Shown in pieces: positions 33,499-42,587 of a stretch of 64,000 nt of DNA. Where the stretch lies: NCBI RefSeq assembly GCF_047739745.1, contig NZ_JBLLVA010000004.1:239852-303851 (forward strand). Direction: 5' to 3'. Position 1 is the first letter of the stretch. Each line of letters starts with the position of its first letter. The position numbers were made by a program, and so were the translations under genes. This DNA is from Pseudaminobacter sp047739745. GTDB lineage: Bacteria; Pseudomonadota; Alphaproteobacteria; Rhizobiales; Rhizobiaceae. A model generated the notes under the pieces. The model did no database searches, was not told where the DNA came from, and saw only the letters and a list, made by a program, of their open reading frames with translations.

Positions 33499-34824
33499 CT
33501 ACTGGGCGGGTACCGGTGCGACGCCGACCTTGATGACATCTCCGGGCAGGACCGGCGTGTTCTCGTCGGCCGCTATTTCGGTTGTCTTCCCGTCCGCCTC
33601 GCGAATGATGGAAAAGTTCGTCGCCGGCGCATTCTCGCCACCGGAACTCACCGCTGCCTGCGGATCGAGGGAGGCGGCCTCGGTCATCAGGTCCTTGTAC
33701 ATGGCGATCTTCAGGTTCAGCCCGTCGATGTCCGCCTCGGTCTGCTGGCGCTCCTGGGCAACCTCGGCTTCCCTATCGTTTTGCAGGTTGGTCGCATCCT
33801 GCGCGGCCTTGGCGATGTCCTGCTTGGCCCGCAAGGTCGATGCCTCCATGTCGAGAACCTTCCCTTCCAGTTCCGCGATCGACCGTTCGATGGTCAGCAC
33901 GCGGGCATTCACCACCAGTCCGCGCTCGGCCAGGCCGCCGATGCCCTTCAGCTCTTCCTTGGAAAGCTGCATCTGACGGTTTTGGGTGGCGATCTTCTTT
34001 TCCAGCGAAGCCACTTCGTTCTGAAGCAACGTCTTCAGGTCCTCGATCGCCGCAAGCTGAACCTGCAGCCGCTTTTCACGAGCGGCCTTGAAGGCGATCT
34101 CGTCAGCAATCAGTTTCTTGCCGGCGGCGGTTTCCTGCAATTCCTTCGGGAATTTTATCTCGGCCTCGCCGGCAGCTTCCGCGATCAGACGCGCGCGCCG
34201 GGCAACGAGACCGTTTCGCTGCGCGACAAGCACCTCGTAGTTGCCGCGAGCGGTGATGAAATCGCGCTCGATGCGCATGCCGGTATTGGCTGAGCGGCGC
34301 AAACCGCCGGCGAGGCTGACGGCTTTCAGCACCGTCAGATTCGGCGCATAGGGGTATCTGCCCGGCGTCTGGACATCTCCCGAAACAAAAAGCGGCCGGA
34401 ACTCCGCAAGCTCCACCGAGGCGTCGGGTCGGTCGAGCAGCCCGAATTTCTGCTGAAGCTCCTCGCCGATTGCAGCCGCAATTTCGGAAGTCGTCTTTCC
34501 GGTAGCTGGCATTTCGCCGATGAACGGCAGTGAGAGGTTACCGGAAGGGCCGACGACATAATCGCCGCTGAGCGTCGGCCAATCGCGAACCGCGCCCTCC
34601 GCCGTCCGCCACTCGACGACGCGGATACGCAGCTTGTCCATCGTGCCGAGCCGATAGTCCTCCGCTGCCTGCGCAATGCTTGCCGCAAACAGCGAAAACA
34701 GCATGACCAAAGCCATCCCGAGAAAGGAGAGCCTCGCGGCGGAGGGCTGGAATCCGATGATATTGCCTGTCAAAGCACGTCTTTCCGATCGTGGATTTGC
34801 GATTGTCACTTTTCGAACCGGCAT
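33499..34824 (-). CDS. exoF: Polysaccharide export outer-membrane protein (ExoF-like)
   Basis: Periplasmic/outer-membrane export protein of about 441 residues. A signal region (MLFSLFAASIAQA) precedes a Poly_export domain (YRLGTMDKLRIRVVEW, GPSGNLSLPFIGE) and a SLBB domain (VSGDVQTPGRYPYAPNLTVLKAVSLAGG). A long coiled coil (about 220-400) follows and a second soluble stretch lies at the end (VLPGDVIKVG). I start it at ATG 34824, just past the exoY stop. The frame is open to 34899 but would overlap exoY, and no start here has a good ribosome site. The long coiled coil after the SLBB domain is typical of ExoF as opposed to Wza. Confidence 0.86.
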   Translation of the reverse strand: MPVRKVTIANPRSERRALTGNIIGFQPSAARLSFLGMALVMLFSLFAASIAQAAEDYRLGTMDKLRIRVVEWRTAEGAVRDWPTLSGDYVVGPSGNLSLPFIGEMPATGKTTSEIAAAIGEELQQKFGLLDRPDASVELAEFRPLFVSGDVQTPGRYPYAPNLTVLKAVSLAGGLRRSANTGMRIERDFITARGNYEVLVAQRNGLVARRARLIAEAAGEAEIKFPKELQETAAGKKLIADEIAFKAAREKRLQVQLAAIEDLKTLLQNEVASLEKKIATQNRQMQLSKEELKGIGGLAERGLVVNARVLTIERSIAELEGKVLDMEASTLRAKQDIAKAAQDATNLQNDREAEVAQERQQTEADIDGLNLKIAMYKDLMTEAASLDPQAAVSSGGENAPATNFSIIREADGKTTEIAADENTPVLPGDVIKVGVAPVPAQ

Positions 34825-34852
34825 TGTTGTGGCGCCGCGGTGACGGTGCGGT

Positions 34853-35533
34853 TCAGTAGCTGCCGCGCGATGAAAAAACCGCCGGAACCGTGCGGGCAAT
34901 TATTTTCAGATCGGAGGTGAAGGACCAGTTTTCGACATAGTGCCGGTCGAATGCGACGCGGGTGCCGTATGAAACGTCGTTGCGGCCGCTGACTTGCCAA
35001 AGGCCGGTGAGGCCAGGCCGCGACTTCAGGTAGCATTCGGCCGCCGCGCCATAGAGTTCGAGTTCGTCCTTGACCACCGGCCGCGGCCCGACAATGCTCA
35101 TGTCGCCACGCAGAATGTTGAATATCTGCGGCAATTCATCGAGGCTGAGCTTGCGCAGCACCGCACCGACGCGGGTAACGCGCGGATCGTTCTGCAGCTT
35201 GCGGGTCGCCAGCCATTCGTCGCGGCTTTGCGGGTTCCTGGCAAAATGCGCTGCAAGGACCTCGTCGCCGTTCTCCACCATCGTGCGGAATTTCAGGCAG
35301 TGGAACACCTCGCCGTTGCGGCCGATGCGCCGGTGGCCGTAGAGCACGCCACCGCCATCGGATAGCTTGACCAGCAGGGCCAGCATCACGAGCAACGGGC
35401 TGAGCAGCACGATGCCCGCGACCGCGCCGACAAGGTCGAAGCCGCGCTTGATGATTCCGCCGATCGGAGGCTGGGCCTTGGTCTCCGATCGGAGCTCAAA
35501 GGACGTATCTGCCACTCTGGCGGCGTTTTTCAT
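34853..35533 (-). CDS. exoY: Undecaprenyl-phosphate sugar transferase (ExoY-like)
   Basis: Priming galactosyl-1-phosphate transferase of 226 residues that starts succinoglycan repeat assembly. One membrane hairpin (DLVGAVAGIVLLSPLLVMLALL) is followed by the bacterial sugar-transferase core: KFRTM, LRKLSLDELPQIFNILRGDMSIVGPRP and the end SRPGLTGLWQVSGRND. It lacks the long N-terminal membrane part of WbaP, as ExoY does. ATG 35533 with GGAG eight bases upstream is a better start than the open frame to 35617. It is divergent from its inhibitor gene exoX across a long AT-rich spacer. Confidence 0.93.
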   Translation of the reverse strand: MKNAARVADTSFELRSETKAQPPIGGIIKRGFDLVGAVAGIVLLSPLLVMLALLVKLSDGGGVLYGHRRIGRNGEVFHCLKFRTMVENGDEVLAAHFARNPQSRDEWLATRKLQNDPRVTRVGAVLRKLSLDELPQIFNILRGDMSIVGPRPVVKDELELYGAAAECYLKSRPGLTGLWQVSGRNDVSYGTRVAFDRHYVENWSFTSDLKIIARTVPAVFSSRGSY

Positions 35534-35692
35534 CGGTCTGCTCCATGCTGTAGGCGATCTGGGAGGATGGAATGCTGCGGCGCAGCACGACATCATTAGG
35601 GCCGGGAGATATGTCACCTCTGTGATAAAATTCGGGCGCCAAATTTTATGGAGATCATATTTTGTGACAGCGATTCACAATTGAACTCGGAA

Positions 35693-35714
35693 CCTTTCGA
35701 ATTTTCTCGAAAGG
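35693..35714. promoter_or_regulatory. Palindrome in exoY-exoX spacer
   Basis: CCTTTCGA at 35693-35700 and TCGAAAGG at 35707-35714 are a perfect inverted repeat around ATTTTC. The right arm overlaps the ribosome-binding site AAAGGAGGT of the short frame at 35725, so folding of the RNA would hide that site. It could equally be a protein-binding operator. Confidence 0.45.
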
Positions 35715-35724
35715 AGGTAAATTA

Positions 35725-35748
35725 ATGAATTCTAAAATTCATGTATAA
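35725..35748 (+). CDS. Possible seven-residue leader peptide
   Basis: ATG 35725 opens a frame of seven codons (MNSKIHV) and a TAA stop. AAAGGAGGT, a near-perfect match to the 16S anti-Shine-Dalgarno end, lies seven bases upstream, better than almost any annotated gene nearby. It is about 400 bases before exoX on the same strand. It may be a leader peptide or chance in AT-rich DNA; there is no further evidence of translation. Confidence 0.25.
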   Translation: MNSKIHV

Positions 35749-36150
35749 TTTCAATATGTATTCTTAAGTTTTAAAAACTATTTGAATTTTCCGGTACATG
35801 TCTGAGTTCTCTTAGCAATATTATTGCGGCTTATCCAAGATATCCTTAAGTGAATTTTGGATCATCTCTTGTCTATCCATGATCTTTGCGACAGCGAAAC
35901 ACCGGGCAAGGCATTGGCCGGGCCTCCCCAACCGAGGCGCGCTCGTGCGGAATGCCTTCGTGTTGCGCGACGTCTCCAGGTTTTATATATTCGGACACGC
36001 ACGCGTCCGCTGCATCGACGGCCCGTCTGGAACAATCATCTAGTCTAGATCGTGGACATCGGACGCAAATATCAACGCATGCTTTGGCGGAAGGCGGGCG
36101 CGCATGATTTTCGCCGCACAACGGCACGAAACAAGCATGGAAGGGTAACA

Positions 36151-36447
36151 ATGTCCTTTCTGCTTTTCCTTCGTGGCCTTGTCTGCGTGCTGTTGGTGTT
36201 TGCGATCACCACCTATGTTCTCACGCAATCGCTCTGGTCCACGTTCATACAGACCGTGATCTGCGCAATTTTGCTTCAGGCAGGATATTTCGTAGCGGTT
36301 CTTTTCCTCGTCTGGCGCAGAGATGGAAGCCGAAAACCCGAGGAAACGGCGGCCGGCGAATCGACTTCTGGCTCGCCGAAAGTCGAAGATCCGATAACTG
36401 TAAAGACCCGCCAATTGCCTGGCGTTCCGCGTTCGCGCCTGCCCTGA
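36151..36447 (+). CDS. exoX: Exopolysaccharide production repressor (ExoX/Psi-like)
   Basis: Small inner-membrane protein of 98 residues. Two hydrophobic helices (about 5-25 and 30-52) with WSTFIQTVICAILLQAGYFVAVLFLVWR match the ExoX/Psi family, which inhibits exopolysaccharide synthesis post-translationally, acting against ExoY. The C-terminal half is soluble and variable. Start ATG 36151 has GGAAGGG upstream; an in-frame ATG at 36052 would add a 33-residue extension not seen in the family. Divergent placement relative to exoY is as in Sinorhizobium. Confidence 0.9.
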   Translation: MSFLLFLRGLVCVLLVFAITTYVLTQSLWSTFIQTVICAILLQAGYFVAVLFLVWRRDGSRKPEETAAGESTSGSPKVEDPITVKTRQLPGVPRSRLP

Positions 36448-36546
36448 AACCGGTCGCCTTGCCTCACCTGTCATGAAATCGCCTTTCGCGACTGCGAAAG
36501 CCGCCTCTGATTTCGAACCGGCTTTGATGCCGGTGACCTGATCGAG

Positions 36547-37587
36547 GTGCATGTGACTTCATCCGATAGCAATTTCTCCAACGCCGGTACCAACCCGGGT
36601 GTATGCGTCATCATCGCCGCGAAAAACGCCGCCGGAACGATTTCACGGGCGATCGTGTCGGCGTTGCGCGAGACCCGCGTCTGCGAGGTGGTCGTGGTCG
36701 ACGACGGATCGAGCGACGGCACGGCTGAAACGTCGCGCGCCGCCGACGATGGCAGCAAGCGTTTGAAAGTGCTTTCGCTCGATAGCAACCAAGGCCCGGC
36801 GTTCGCCAGAAATCATGCGATTGCCCATTCGTCCGCGCCGCTGATCGCCATACTGGATGCAGACGATTTCTTCCTGAAAGGCCGCTTCGACCTTCTTGTG
36901 GACGGCGACGATTGGGATTTCGTCGCCGACAACATCGTCTTCATCGACGCGCGGGGCGCGCTCACCGAACCGGACATGCCGGCATTTGCGGCCGAACCGC
37001 GCTATCTCGACCTTGCGGGATTCATCGAAGGCAATATTTCCAGGCGGGGCGCCTCGCGCGGCGAAATCGGCTTTTTGAAGCCAGTGATGCGGCGGGCGTT
37101 CCTCGAGGCGCACGCACTTCGTTACCGCGAAGATCTGCGGCTCGGCGAGGATTACGAACTCTATACGCGGGCACTGATCAAGGGCGCGCGCTACAAAATC
37201 GTTCATAGCTGCGGCTACGGCGCGGTCGTCCGTCCCGATTCGCTCAGCGGCCGGCACCGCACCCTGGACCTGAAGCGCCTCTATGAAGCGGATCGGGAAA
37301 TCCTCGCATCCCCGGGACTGCCGAAGGAGGCAGCCGAGTTACTTCGCCGGCACGAGCGTCACATCCGTTCGCGGCACGACTTGCGGCATTTCCTCGATCT
37401 CAAGACCAAGCACGGCATCTGGCGCGCCGGGCTCCATGCGCTGGCCAATCCAACAACCCTGCCGGCGGTCGTGGGCGGCGTGGCGGCCGACAAGCTTGAC
37501 GCCTTCAAGGCGCGGAGGCGGCCGCATGGTGAAAAGCCAGCGCTCCCCCGCTATCTGCTGCGGGCTAGGCCCGCTTCTCAAAAATAG
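36547..37587 (+). CDS. exoU: Succinoglycan glycosyltransferase (ExoU-like)
   Basis: GT2-family glucosyltransferase of about 346 residues, likely the one adding a late side-chain glucose. It has the GT-A fold marks VCVIIAAKNAAGTISRAI, VVVDDGSSDGT, GPAFARNHAI and the metal-binding ILDADD, then the acceptor-side motif GEDYELYTRAL. It starts with GTG 36547, or with GTG 36553 which has GAGG in front. Its 3' end overlaps the convergent exoV by ten bases. Assignment relies on position beside exoX. Confidence 0.83.
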   Translation: MHVTSSDSNFSNAGTNPGVCVIIAAKNAAGTISRAIVSALRETRVCEVVVVDDGSSDGTAETSRAADDGSKRLKVLSLDSNQGPAFARNHAIAHSSAPLIAILDADDFFLKGRFDLLVDGDDWDFVADNIVFIDARGALTEPDMPAFAAEPRYLDLAGFIEGNISRRGASRGEIGFLKPVMRRAFLEAHALRYREDLRLGEDYELYTRALIKGARYKIVHSCGYGAVVRPDSLSGRHRTLDLKRLYEADREILASPGLPKEAAELLRRHERHIRSRHDLRHFLDLKTKHGIWRAGLHALANPTTLPAVVGGVAADKLDAFKARRRPHGEKPALPRYLLRARPASQK

Positions 37588-38525
37588 TCACGGCGTATGG
37601 TGTCGAGAACCTCGCGAAAGCGATCCTTGCGTTCGGCAAGGATGCTGTCAGCACTCAATCGGGGCGCCGCCTTGCGGGCTTGCCACAGCGCAAGCGTCGA
37701 CGGCGCGGCCAGCACCTGCTTGCTGAGGCTGCGAAGCAGGGAACTGCCGCCGTCGCTTCGCGTCATCACCAGATTGTCGAGACCCCGTCCCTCCGGCGTT
37801 TCAGGCTCCGGGGCCTTGCGATCGAATTCCATGCCCCAGAAGCGCGCCCCTTTGGTGATGGCCTCGGCCCGCGACGAGATCGGCACATGTCGCGGCCGGT
37901 AGTCGACCCCGACTGTCGCCGCCCAATCCCGCCATTTGAAGCTGTTGATGCTGTGTGAGGTGCTGACCGCCACCCACGGCACGCGGAAAGCATCTGCCAA
38001 GATAGCCGCATGCATGGATTCGGCGACCACAAGACGCGCCTGCGCAATCGAGCGGATGACCGATTTCGCCTCGCCGCAGGGATCGACATAGTCAAGCCCG
38101 GCGGTCTTGCAAAGGATGGGCCAGATACCGCCGACGGTCGATTCCCAATGCGGAACGAAGATTGCTTCGCTGAGCTTTGGCAGGTTCTGGAATTCCGGCA
38201 TTTCGGCGACCATGACGGCCGGATCGATGACGCCCAGATCGGCATCGAGGTCGAGCTTGGCCGCAGTCAGCGGCCCGCGAACGCTGCGAATGTCCCATTC
38301 GGCCGCTTCCGAAAAATCCGGCGGCGTGCCGTAGCCGAAGCCACTGCCGACAAGGAGTTTTCGCGTGCCTTGCGGCAGCAGCGCCCGGTTAAGCACCGTG
38401 CCGACGCCGACCAGCAGCACGTCGGGATGCGCGTCGCGAAAGCCGGGAAGGAGGAAATCCCAGAGCCAAAGATTGAGGTCGTCGCCGAAATTGCCGTGGG
38501 CGGATTCCCAGTAAAACGGATGCAT
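37578..38525 (-). CDS. exoV: Pyruvyl transferase (ExoV-like)
   Basis: Polysaccharide pyruvyl transferase family protein of 315 residues, expected to put the ketal pyruvate on the terminal side-chain glucose. It begins MHPFYWESAHGNFGDDLNLWLW, the conserved ExoV start, and has VGVGTVLNRALL, LVGSGFGYG, SVRGPLTA and SMHAAILADAFRVPWVAV. I place the start at 38525, eleven bases behind exoW; the frame continues upstream into exoW. The last ten bases overlap the 3' end of convergent exoU. Confidence 0.92.
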   Translation of the reverse strand: MHPFYWESAHGNFGDDLNLWLWDFLLPGFRDAHPDVLLVGVGTVLNRALLPQGTRKLLVGSGFGYGTPPDFSEAAEWDIRSVRGPLTAAKLDLDADLGVIDPAVMVAEMPEFQNLPKLSEAIFVPHWESTVGGIWPILCKTAGLDYVDPCGEAKSVIRSIAQARLVVAESMHAAILADAFRVPWVAVSTSHSINSFKWRDWAATVGVDYRPRHVPISSRAEAITKGARFWGMEFDRKAPEPETPEGRGLDNLVMTRSDGGSSLLRSLSKQVLAAPSTLALWQARKAAPRLSADSILAERKDRFREVLDTIRRDYF

Positions 38526-38536
38526 GGTCCGGCCGC

Positions 38537-39496
38537 CTAGCGCGCGATCTTGGCGACGGCGAGTTCGACGGCGCTGCGCAAAATCTTCGGATCGCGCCAC
38601 GCCCATTCCGCAAGGAGGCCGAGTTGGGGCAACTTGCGGCGGCGCACCAGCCGCATCTGCCCCCATATCGCCTGACGACGCGCCGTCTGCTTGTAGGATT
38701 CGATCGAGGCTTTGTCTTCCGGCCCATGCGCGAAGCGGCTTTCCAGCCGGTCCAGCGCCACCCAGGTGTTGAACTGCTGCTTCAGGAACAGCGGCGAATC
38801 GCTGTCCAAACCATGGAAGATGTTGATGCCCTCGCCGCGCGTCGCGCCGATTGCCTCGCTCAACACGGTGCGACGGGCCCCACGTACGCAGTCGTAGAAG
38901 AAGAGCACATCCTCCGCCGCCAGCCTGAGCGCTGCCTCGAACCGGACCTTGCGGAACAGATTTTCGCCAATGACCATGCAGGACAGATGCAGGAAACTCC
39001 AGTTCTTCAGCATGACACCGGCGAGATCGGGTATTTCGACCAGTGGCGGGTGCTGGCTGAGCCGCTCGACGTCGGTGATCTCGGCGAGCTCCGCGACGCC
39101 GAAATGGTAATAGAACTCGTCGCCGCCCTTGATCGACGCCCAGTAACAGTCTGCATCAAAAAGTGACAGGCCGGCGACTGCATTCTTGAGATGGTCGGGC
39201 GTCCATTCGTCGTCGGAATCGAGAAAGGCGGCATAGGCACTGTCGGCGGGAACATGGTCGAGACCCATGTTGCGCGCCCCGCCCGGCCCGGCATTGGCTT
39301 GTTTTATAACGGCAATTCTGGCGCGCTCCTGAAGCGGCAGCCCCTCCAGCTCGAGCTCGACCGGCGATGGCGAGCCATCGTCCACCACAATCACATCGAA
39401 GTCGGAATGGGTTTGCGCGAACACCGATTTCAGCGCGCGCTGCAGAATGCCGGGCTCGCGCTGATAGTAGGGGATGATGACCGTACACTTCGTCAT
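38537..39496 (-). CDS. exoW: Succinoglycan glucosyltransferase (ExoW-like)
   Basis: GT2 enzyme of 319 residues. It reads MTKCTVIIPYYQREPGILQRAL, VVDDGSPSP, GPGGARNMGLDHVPADS and AAFLDSDDEWTPDHL, then CYWASIKGGDEFYYHFG and RGEGINIFHGLDSDSP, all of which agree closely with my memory of Sinorhizobium ExoW, which adds the seventh sugar. It pairs with exoV in a leftward operon, divergent from exoT across a 133-base spacer. Confidence 0.92.
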   Translation of the reverse strand: MTKCTVIIPYYQREPGILQRALKSVFAQTHSDFDVIVVDDGSPSPVELELEGLPLQERARIAVIKQANAGPGGARNMGLDHVPADSAYAAFLDSDDEWTPDHLKNAVAGLSLFDADCYWASIKGGDEFYYHFGVAELAEITDVERLSQHPPLVEIPDLAGVMLKNWSFLHLSCMVIGENLFRKVRFEAALRLAAEDVLFFYDCVRGARRTVLSEAIGATRGEGINIFHGLDSDSPLFLKQQFNTWVALDRLESRFAHGPEDKASIESYKQTARRQAIWGQMRLVRRRKLPQLGLLAEWAWRDPKILRSAVELAVAKIAR

Positions 39497-39629
39497 TTTT
39501 TCGCACCTTATGACGTCTAGGGGAGGCCCGCAGGCCCTTGATCCGATCTCGACGATGCTCCGGTCGCGGCCCGAACGCGGGCCGAGGGAAACGACAGGGC
39601 CCGCTCACAAAAACAAACGGAACTCGTGA

Positions 39630-41102
39630 ATGCCGCCTGCCATTAGCCTGAAAACCGTGACGAATAATGTCGGTTGGAGCGTTCTTTCCAAGACCAGCAC
39701 ATTCGGGCTGAAATTTGTCACAGTGCCCATTCTGGCTCGCATCCTGTCGCCGCAGGAATTCGGCGTCGTCGCCGTGGCGCAGACCGTCGTGATGTTCCTG
39801 GCCATGATCGGCAGCGCCGGCCTTGCCGCCTCGCTGGTGCTGCAGCGCGAGGAGGAAATGGAGACGGTGCATTCCGTTTTCTGGGCCAATCTGGCGATCG
39901 CCGGCCTGATGGCCGCCGGGCTTTATGTCTGGGCCGACATGTTCGCCGAATTGCTGGGAGCGGTAGAGGCTGCCTACCTGCTCAAGGTCATGGCGTTGCT
40001 CATTCCGATCCAGCTTTGCGGCGACGTGGCCTATTCGCTGCTGGCGCGGCGCATGGCCTTCGACAAGGACGCGGCGTGGAGCGTGCTTTCCGAATCGGTC
40101 GGCGCGCTTTCAGCGGTCGGGCTGGCGCTGCTCGGCTGCGGCGTCTGGGCGCTGGTGGCGCAGCTTTTCATTTCGGCATTGGCGCGGCTGGCAGGACTGT
40201 TCCTTGCTACCGGCTACCGGCCGCGCCCGGTGCTTTCGTTCCGCAAGCTCGGCCAGCTCACCAAATTCAGCCTGGGCATAATGGGCTCGGAAATCTTCAA
40301 TTTCATCACCTTCCAGTCGCCGCTGGTCATCGTCTCGCGCCATCTGGGCCTGGCGGATGCCGGCGCCTATTCGGCGGCGAACCGGTTTTCGAGCATTCCG
40401 AATCAGGTCGTGCTGTCGGCACTGATGGGGGTGTTGTTTCCGGTGTTCAGCCACATGAACGACAATCCGGAACGCAGCTCGCATGCGCTGATGCTGAGCA
40501 CGCAAGTATCCACCGTGTTTCTGGCGCCGATGATGTTCGGCATCTGGGCGATCGCCGAACCCGGCATGCTTCTGATCTTTGGCGAGCAGTGGGCCTATGC
40601 ATGGCCGGTACTTGGGCTGCTCGCTCTATCCAAGGGCATCATGTCGCCCTGCGGTACCTTCATTCCCTACCTGAAGGGTGCGGGCCAGAGCACGGTCCTG
40701 TGGTGGGTGGCGGTGTTCCGGGCCGCTCTGGTCTACGGCTGCGTCAGCTATGGCGCAATCACCGGCGGCCTGGTCGAAGCCATGATCTGGCTGTGCATTG
40801 CCAACGCGATCACGCTCGTCTTCTATTCATGGGCGGTCTTCCGCACCAATGGCACGGCGTTCCTGTCGGGCTTCTACGTCACCAGCCGACCGATGGTAAC
40901 CGCAATCATCATGGCGGTAGCGGTGCGGTTCCTGCTCGACCACATCAAGCATGATCTTCCCGGTGCTGCCATGCAGGTGTTTGTCGGCAGCGTCGCGGGT
41001 GGTGTCATCTACGCGTTGTTGTTTCTGTTGACCGAAAGGGCACTGTTGAGGAAGTTGCTGCAATTGGCGCGCGAAAGGCGGGCACCGGCGACAGGGCTCT
41101 GA
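39630..41102 (+). CDS. exoT: Repeat-unit flippase (ExoT/Wzx-like)
   Basis: Integral membrane transporter of 490 residues with about twelve to fourteen helices, MATE/polysaccharide-transporter superfamily (RfbX/MVIN type). The N-terminal segment NVGWSVLSKTSTFGLKFVTVPILARILSPQEFG is characteristic. It moves lipid-linked repeat units across the inner membrane. GGAACTC lies before ATG 39630. In Sinorhizobium exoT is followed by exoI and exoH; here neither follows. Confidence 0.88.
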   Translation: MPPAISLKTVTNNVGWSVLSKTSTFGLKFVTVPILARILSPQEFGVVAVAQTVVMFLAMIGSAGLAASLVLQREEEMETVHSVFWANLAIAGLMAAGLYVWADMFAELLGAVEAAYLLKVMALLIPIQLCGDVAYSLLARRMAFDKDAAWSVLSESVGALSAVGLALLGCGVWALVAQLFISALARLAGLFLATGYRPRPVLSFRKLGQLTKFSLGIMGSEIFNFITFQSPLVIVSRHLGLADAGAYSAANRFSSIPNQVVLSALMGVLFPVFSHMNDNPERSSHALMLSTQVSTVFLAPMMFGIWAIAEPGMLLIFGEQWAYAWPVLGLLALSKGIMSPCGTFIPYLKGAGQSTVLWWVAVFRAALVYGCVSYGAITGGLVEAMIWLCIANAITLVFYSWAVFRTNGTAFLSGFYVTSRPMVTAIIMAVAVRFLLDHIKHDLPGAAMQVFVGSVAGGVIYALLFLLTERALLRKLLQLARERRAPATGL

Positions 41103-41157
41103 CCAGAGTGCAAACTATTCGCCCGCATGATTCGCCAATCACCTGGAGGGTCGACCG

Positions 41158-41502
41158 ATGGCACTGTTCCACTTCCGAACGAGAAATCCCGGTCGCGACC
41201 GCGAGACCGATGCGGGCCGGCTGCAACGGCTCGAGCGCCTGCTCAATGAACTTGGCGAGGAGATGGAGCGTGAGCGCGACGGCTTGCGCGACCGCTACGA
41301 GAAGGTGACGGCGGATGCCGCCTTCTCTCAGCAGGCGCTGGAGGAAGACCGCGCCGACGCCACGATCTCATCGAAGATCGACGGCATGACCGACACGATG
41401 ATCCGCTACACAGAGCGGCTTACATCGCTCGAGAAGCAGCTTGCCTTCATCGCCGAACTGCATGGCCGCGTCGATGAATTTTCGCGAACCGATACCGATT
41501 GA
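41158..41502 (+). CDS. Small coiled-coil protein in exo locus, function unknown
   Basis: Protein of 114 residues that I do not recognise. It is charged and helical throughout, with heptad-like stretches (RLQRLERLLNELGEEMERERDGLRDRYEKV and RYTERLTSLEKQLAFIAEL) and no membrane segment or cysteine. GGAGGG seven bases before the ATG and normal codon use support expression. It occupies the place where exoI and exoH stand in Sinorhizobium, so a role in exopolysaccharide control or complex assembly is conceivable. Confidence 0.7.
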   Translation: MALFHFRTRNPGRDRETDAGRLQRLERLLNELGEEMERERDGLRDRYEKVTADAAFSQQALEEDRADATISSKIDGMTDTMIRYTERLTSLEKQLAFIAELHGRVDEFSRTDTD

Positions 41503-41756
41503 GGCCGCTGGCGCAAGCATTTCCGCTCGCGGAAGATCGTTCGTGAATTCAAAGCGTTAAATCCTGCGGATTGCGCCGATGGAGAGCGCCCTGTTGTAAT
41601 GCGCGCTCATAAAAAGTTACCGTTGAAACCAGCCCATTTTGGGCGCACGTCACATTCTTATCTCCTGCCTGACCTATCTGCATGCGGCATCGATCGAGCC
41701 CTAGGTTCGGACCGGCGGCGCGCAAGCGCGGCCTCAGAAAGAAGGTGGCAGGCGAC

Positions 41757-42578
41757 GTGATTTTGACCGCGGGCGAAACCAAGCAGACAAACCTCAAGCC
41801 CATACTCCTTGGCGTCGGAGCCCTCTTCATCTCGTCGGTCGGCGGCATCGCCGCCGCTCATGCGCAGGAGCCGACAACCGGCAAATCATTCGTCGAGAAC
41901 TTCGACAATCTCGACCGCAAGTTTTGGTACATTTCGGATGGCTGGTCGAACGGCGAACATCAGAACTGCGTCTGGTCGAAGGACCAGGTGAAAGTGGCCG
42001 ACGGCATATTGAAGCTCGGCTTCGTCAAGCAGGAGTTGAAGGGCCACCACTACGCCTGCGGCGAAATCCAGACGAATCAGCGCTTCAGCTATGGCACTTA
42101 CGAAGTGCGGATGAAGGCGGTTGCCGGTTCCGGTCTCAACACCGGCTTCTTCACCTATATCGGTCCGGTTCACAAACAGCCGCATGACGAGATCGACTTC
42201 GAAGTGCTCGGCAAGGACCCGTCGAAGGTACAGCTCAACCAGTATGTCAACGGCAAGAGCGTTGGTGATGCCAAGCTGGTCGATGTACCTGGCGGCGCCG
42301 ACCAGGGCTTCAATGACTATGCCTTTGTCTGGGAAAAAGATCGCATAAGCTGGTACGTGAATGGCGAACTGGTCGGCGAAGCGACTGATCCCGCCAAGCT
42401 GCCGAGCCACGCCTCGAAGATCTACATAAGCCTGTGGGGCAGCGACATCCTGAAATCATGGATGGGCGAATTCGCCGATCCCGGCGCGCCGATCGCGGCC
42501 GAGATCGACCGCGTCGCCTTCACCGCATCCGGCGAGGACTGCCAGTTTCCCGAATCGGTCGTCTGCAAGCTGAAGTAA
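41757..42578 (+). CDS. exoK: Succinoglycan endoglycanase, GH16 (ExoK-like)
   Basis: Secreted endo-1,3-1,4-beta-glycanase of 273 residues that cuts nascent succinoglycan. A signal peptide ends AAAHAQ; the GH16 catalytic motif HDEIDFEVLG carries both catalytic Glu residues and the helper Asp. I start at GTG 41757, which has AAGGTGG nine bases upstream and gives the usual length; the open frame reaches back to 41682. The 254 bases before it hold no gene but presumably its promoter. Confidence 0.92.
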   Translation: MILTAGETKQTNLKPILLGVGALFISSVGGIAAAHAQEPTTGKSFVENFDNLDRKFWYISDGWSNGEHQNCVWSKDQVKVADGILKLGFVKQELKGHHYACGEIQTNQRFSYGTYEVRMKAVAGSGLNTGFFTYIGPVHKQPHDEIDFEVLGKDPSKVQLNQYVNGKSVGDAKLVDVPGGADQGFNDYAFVWEKDRISWYVNGELVGEATDPAKLPSHASKIYISLWGSDILKSWMGEFADPGAPIAAEIDRVAFTASGEDCQFPESVVCKLK

Positions 42579-42587
42579 CCTCTCCCC

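Larger units (their letters stand above)
35534..36150. other. Long AT-rich spacer between exoY and exoX
   Basis: A 617-base divergent intergenic region whose stretch from about 35690 to 35860 is strikingly AT-rich against the GC-rich surroundings. It holds a perfect palindrome (35693-35714) and a seven-codon open frame with an ideal ribosome site. In Sinorhizobium the matching spacer carries promoters for exoY and exoX and is bound by MucR, a zinc-finger protein that favours AT-rich DNA; similar control is likely here. No tRNA or other RNA was recognised. Confidence 0.65.
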
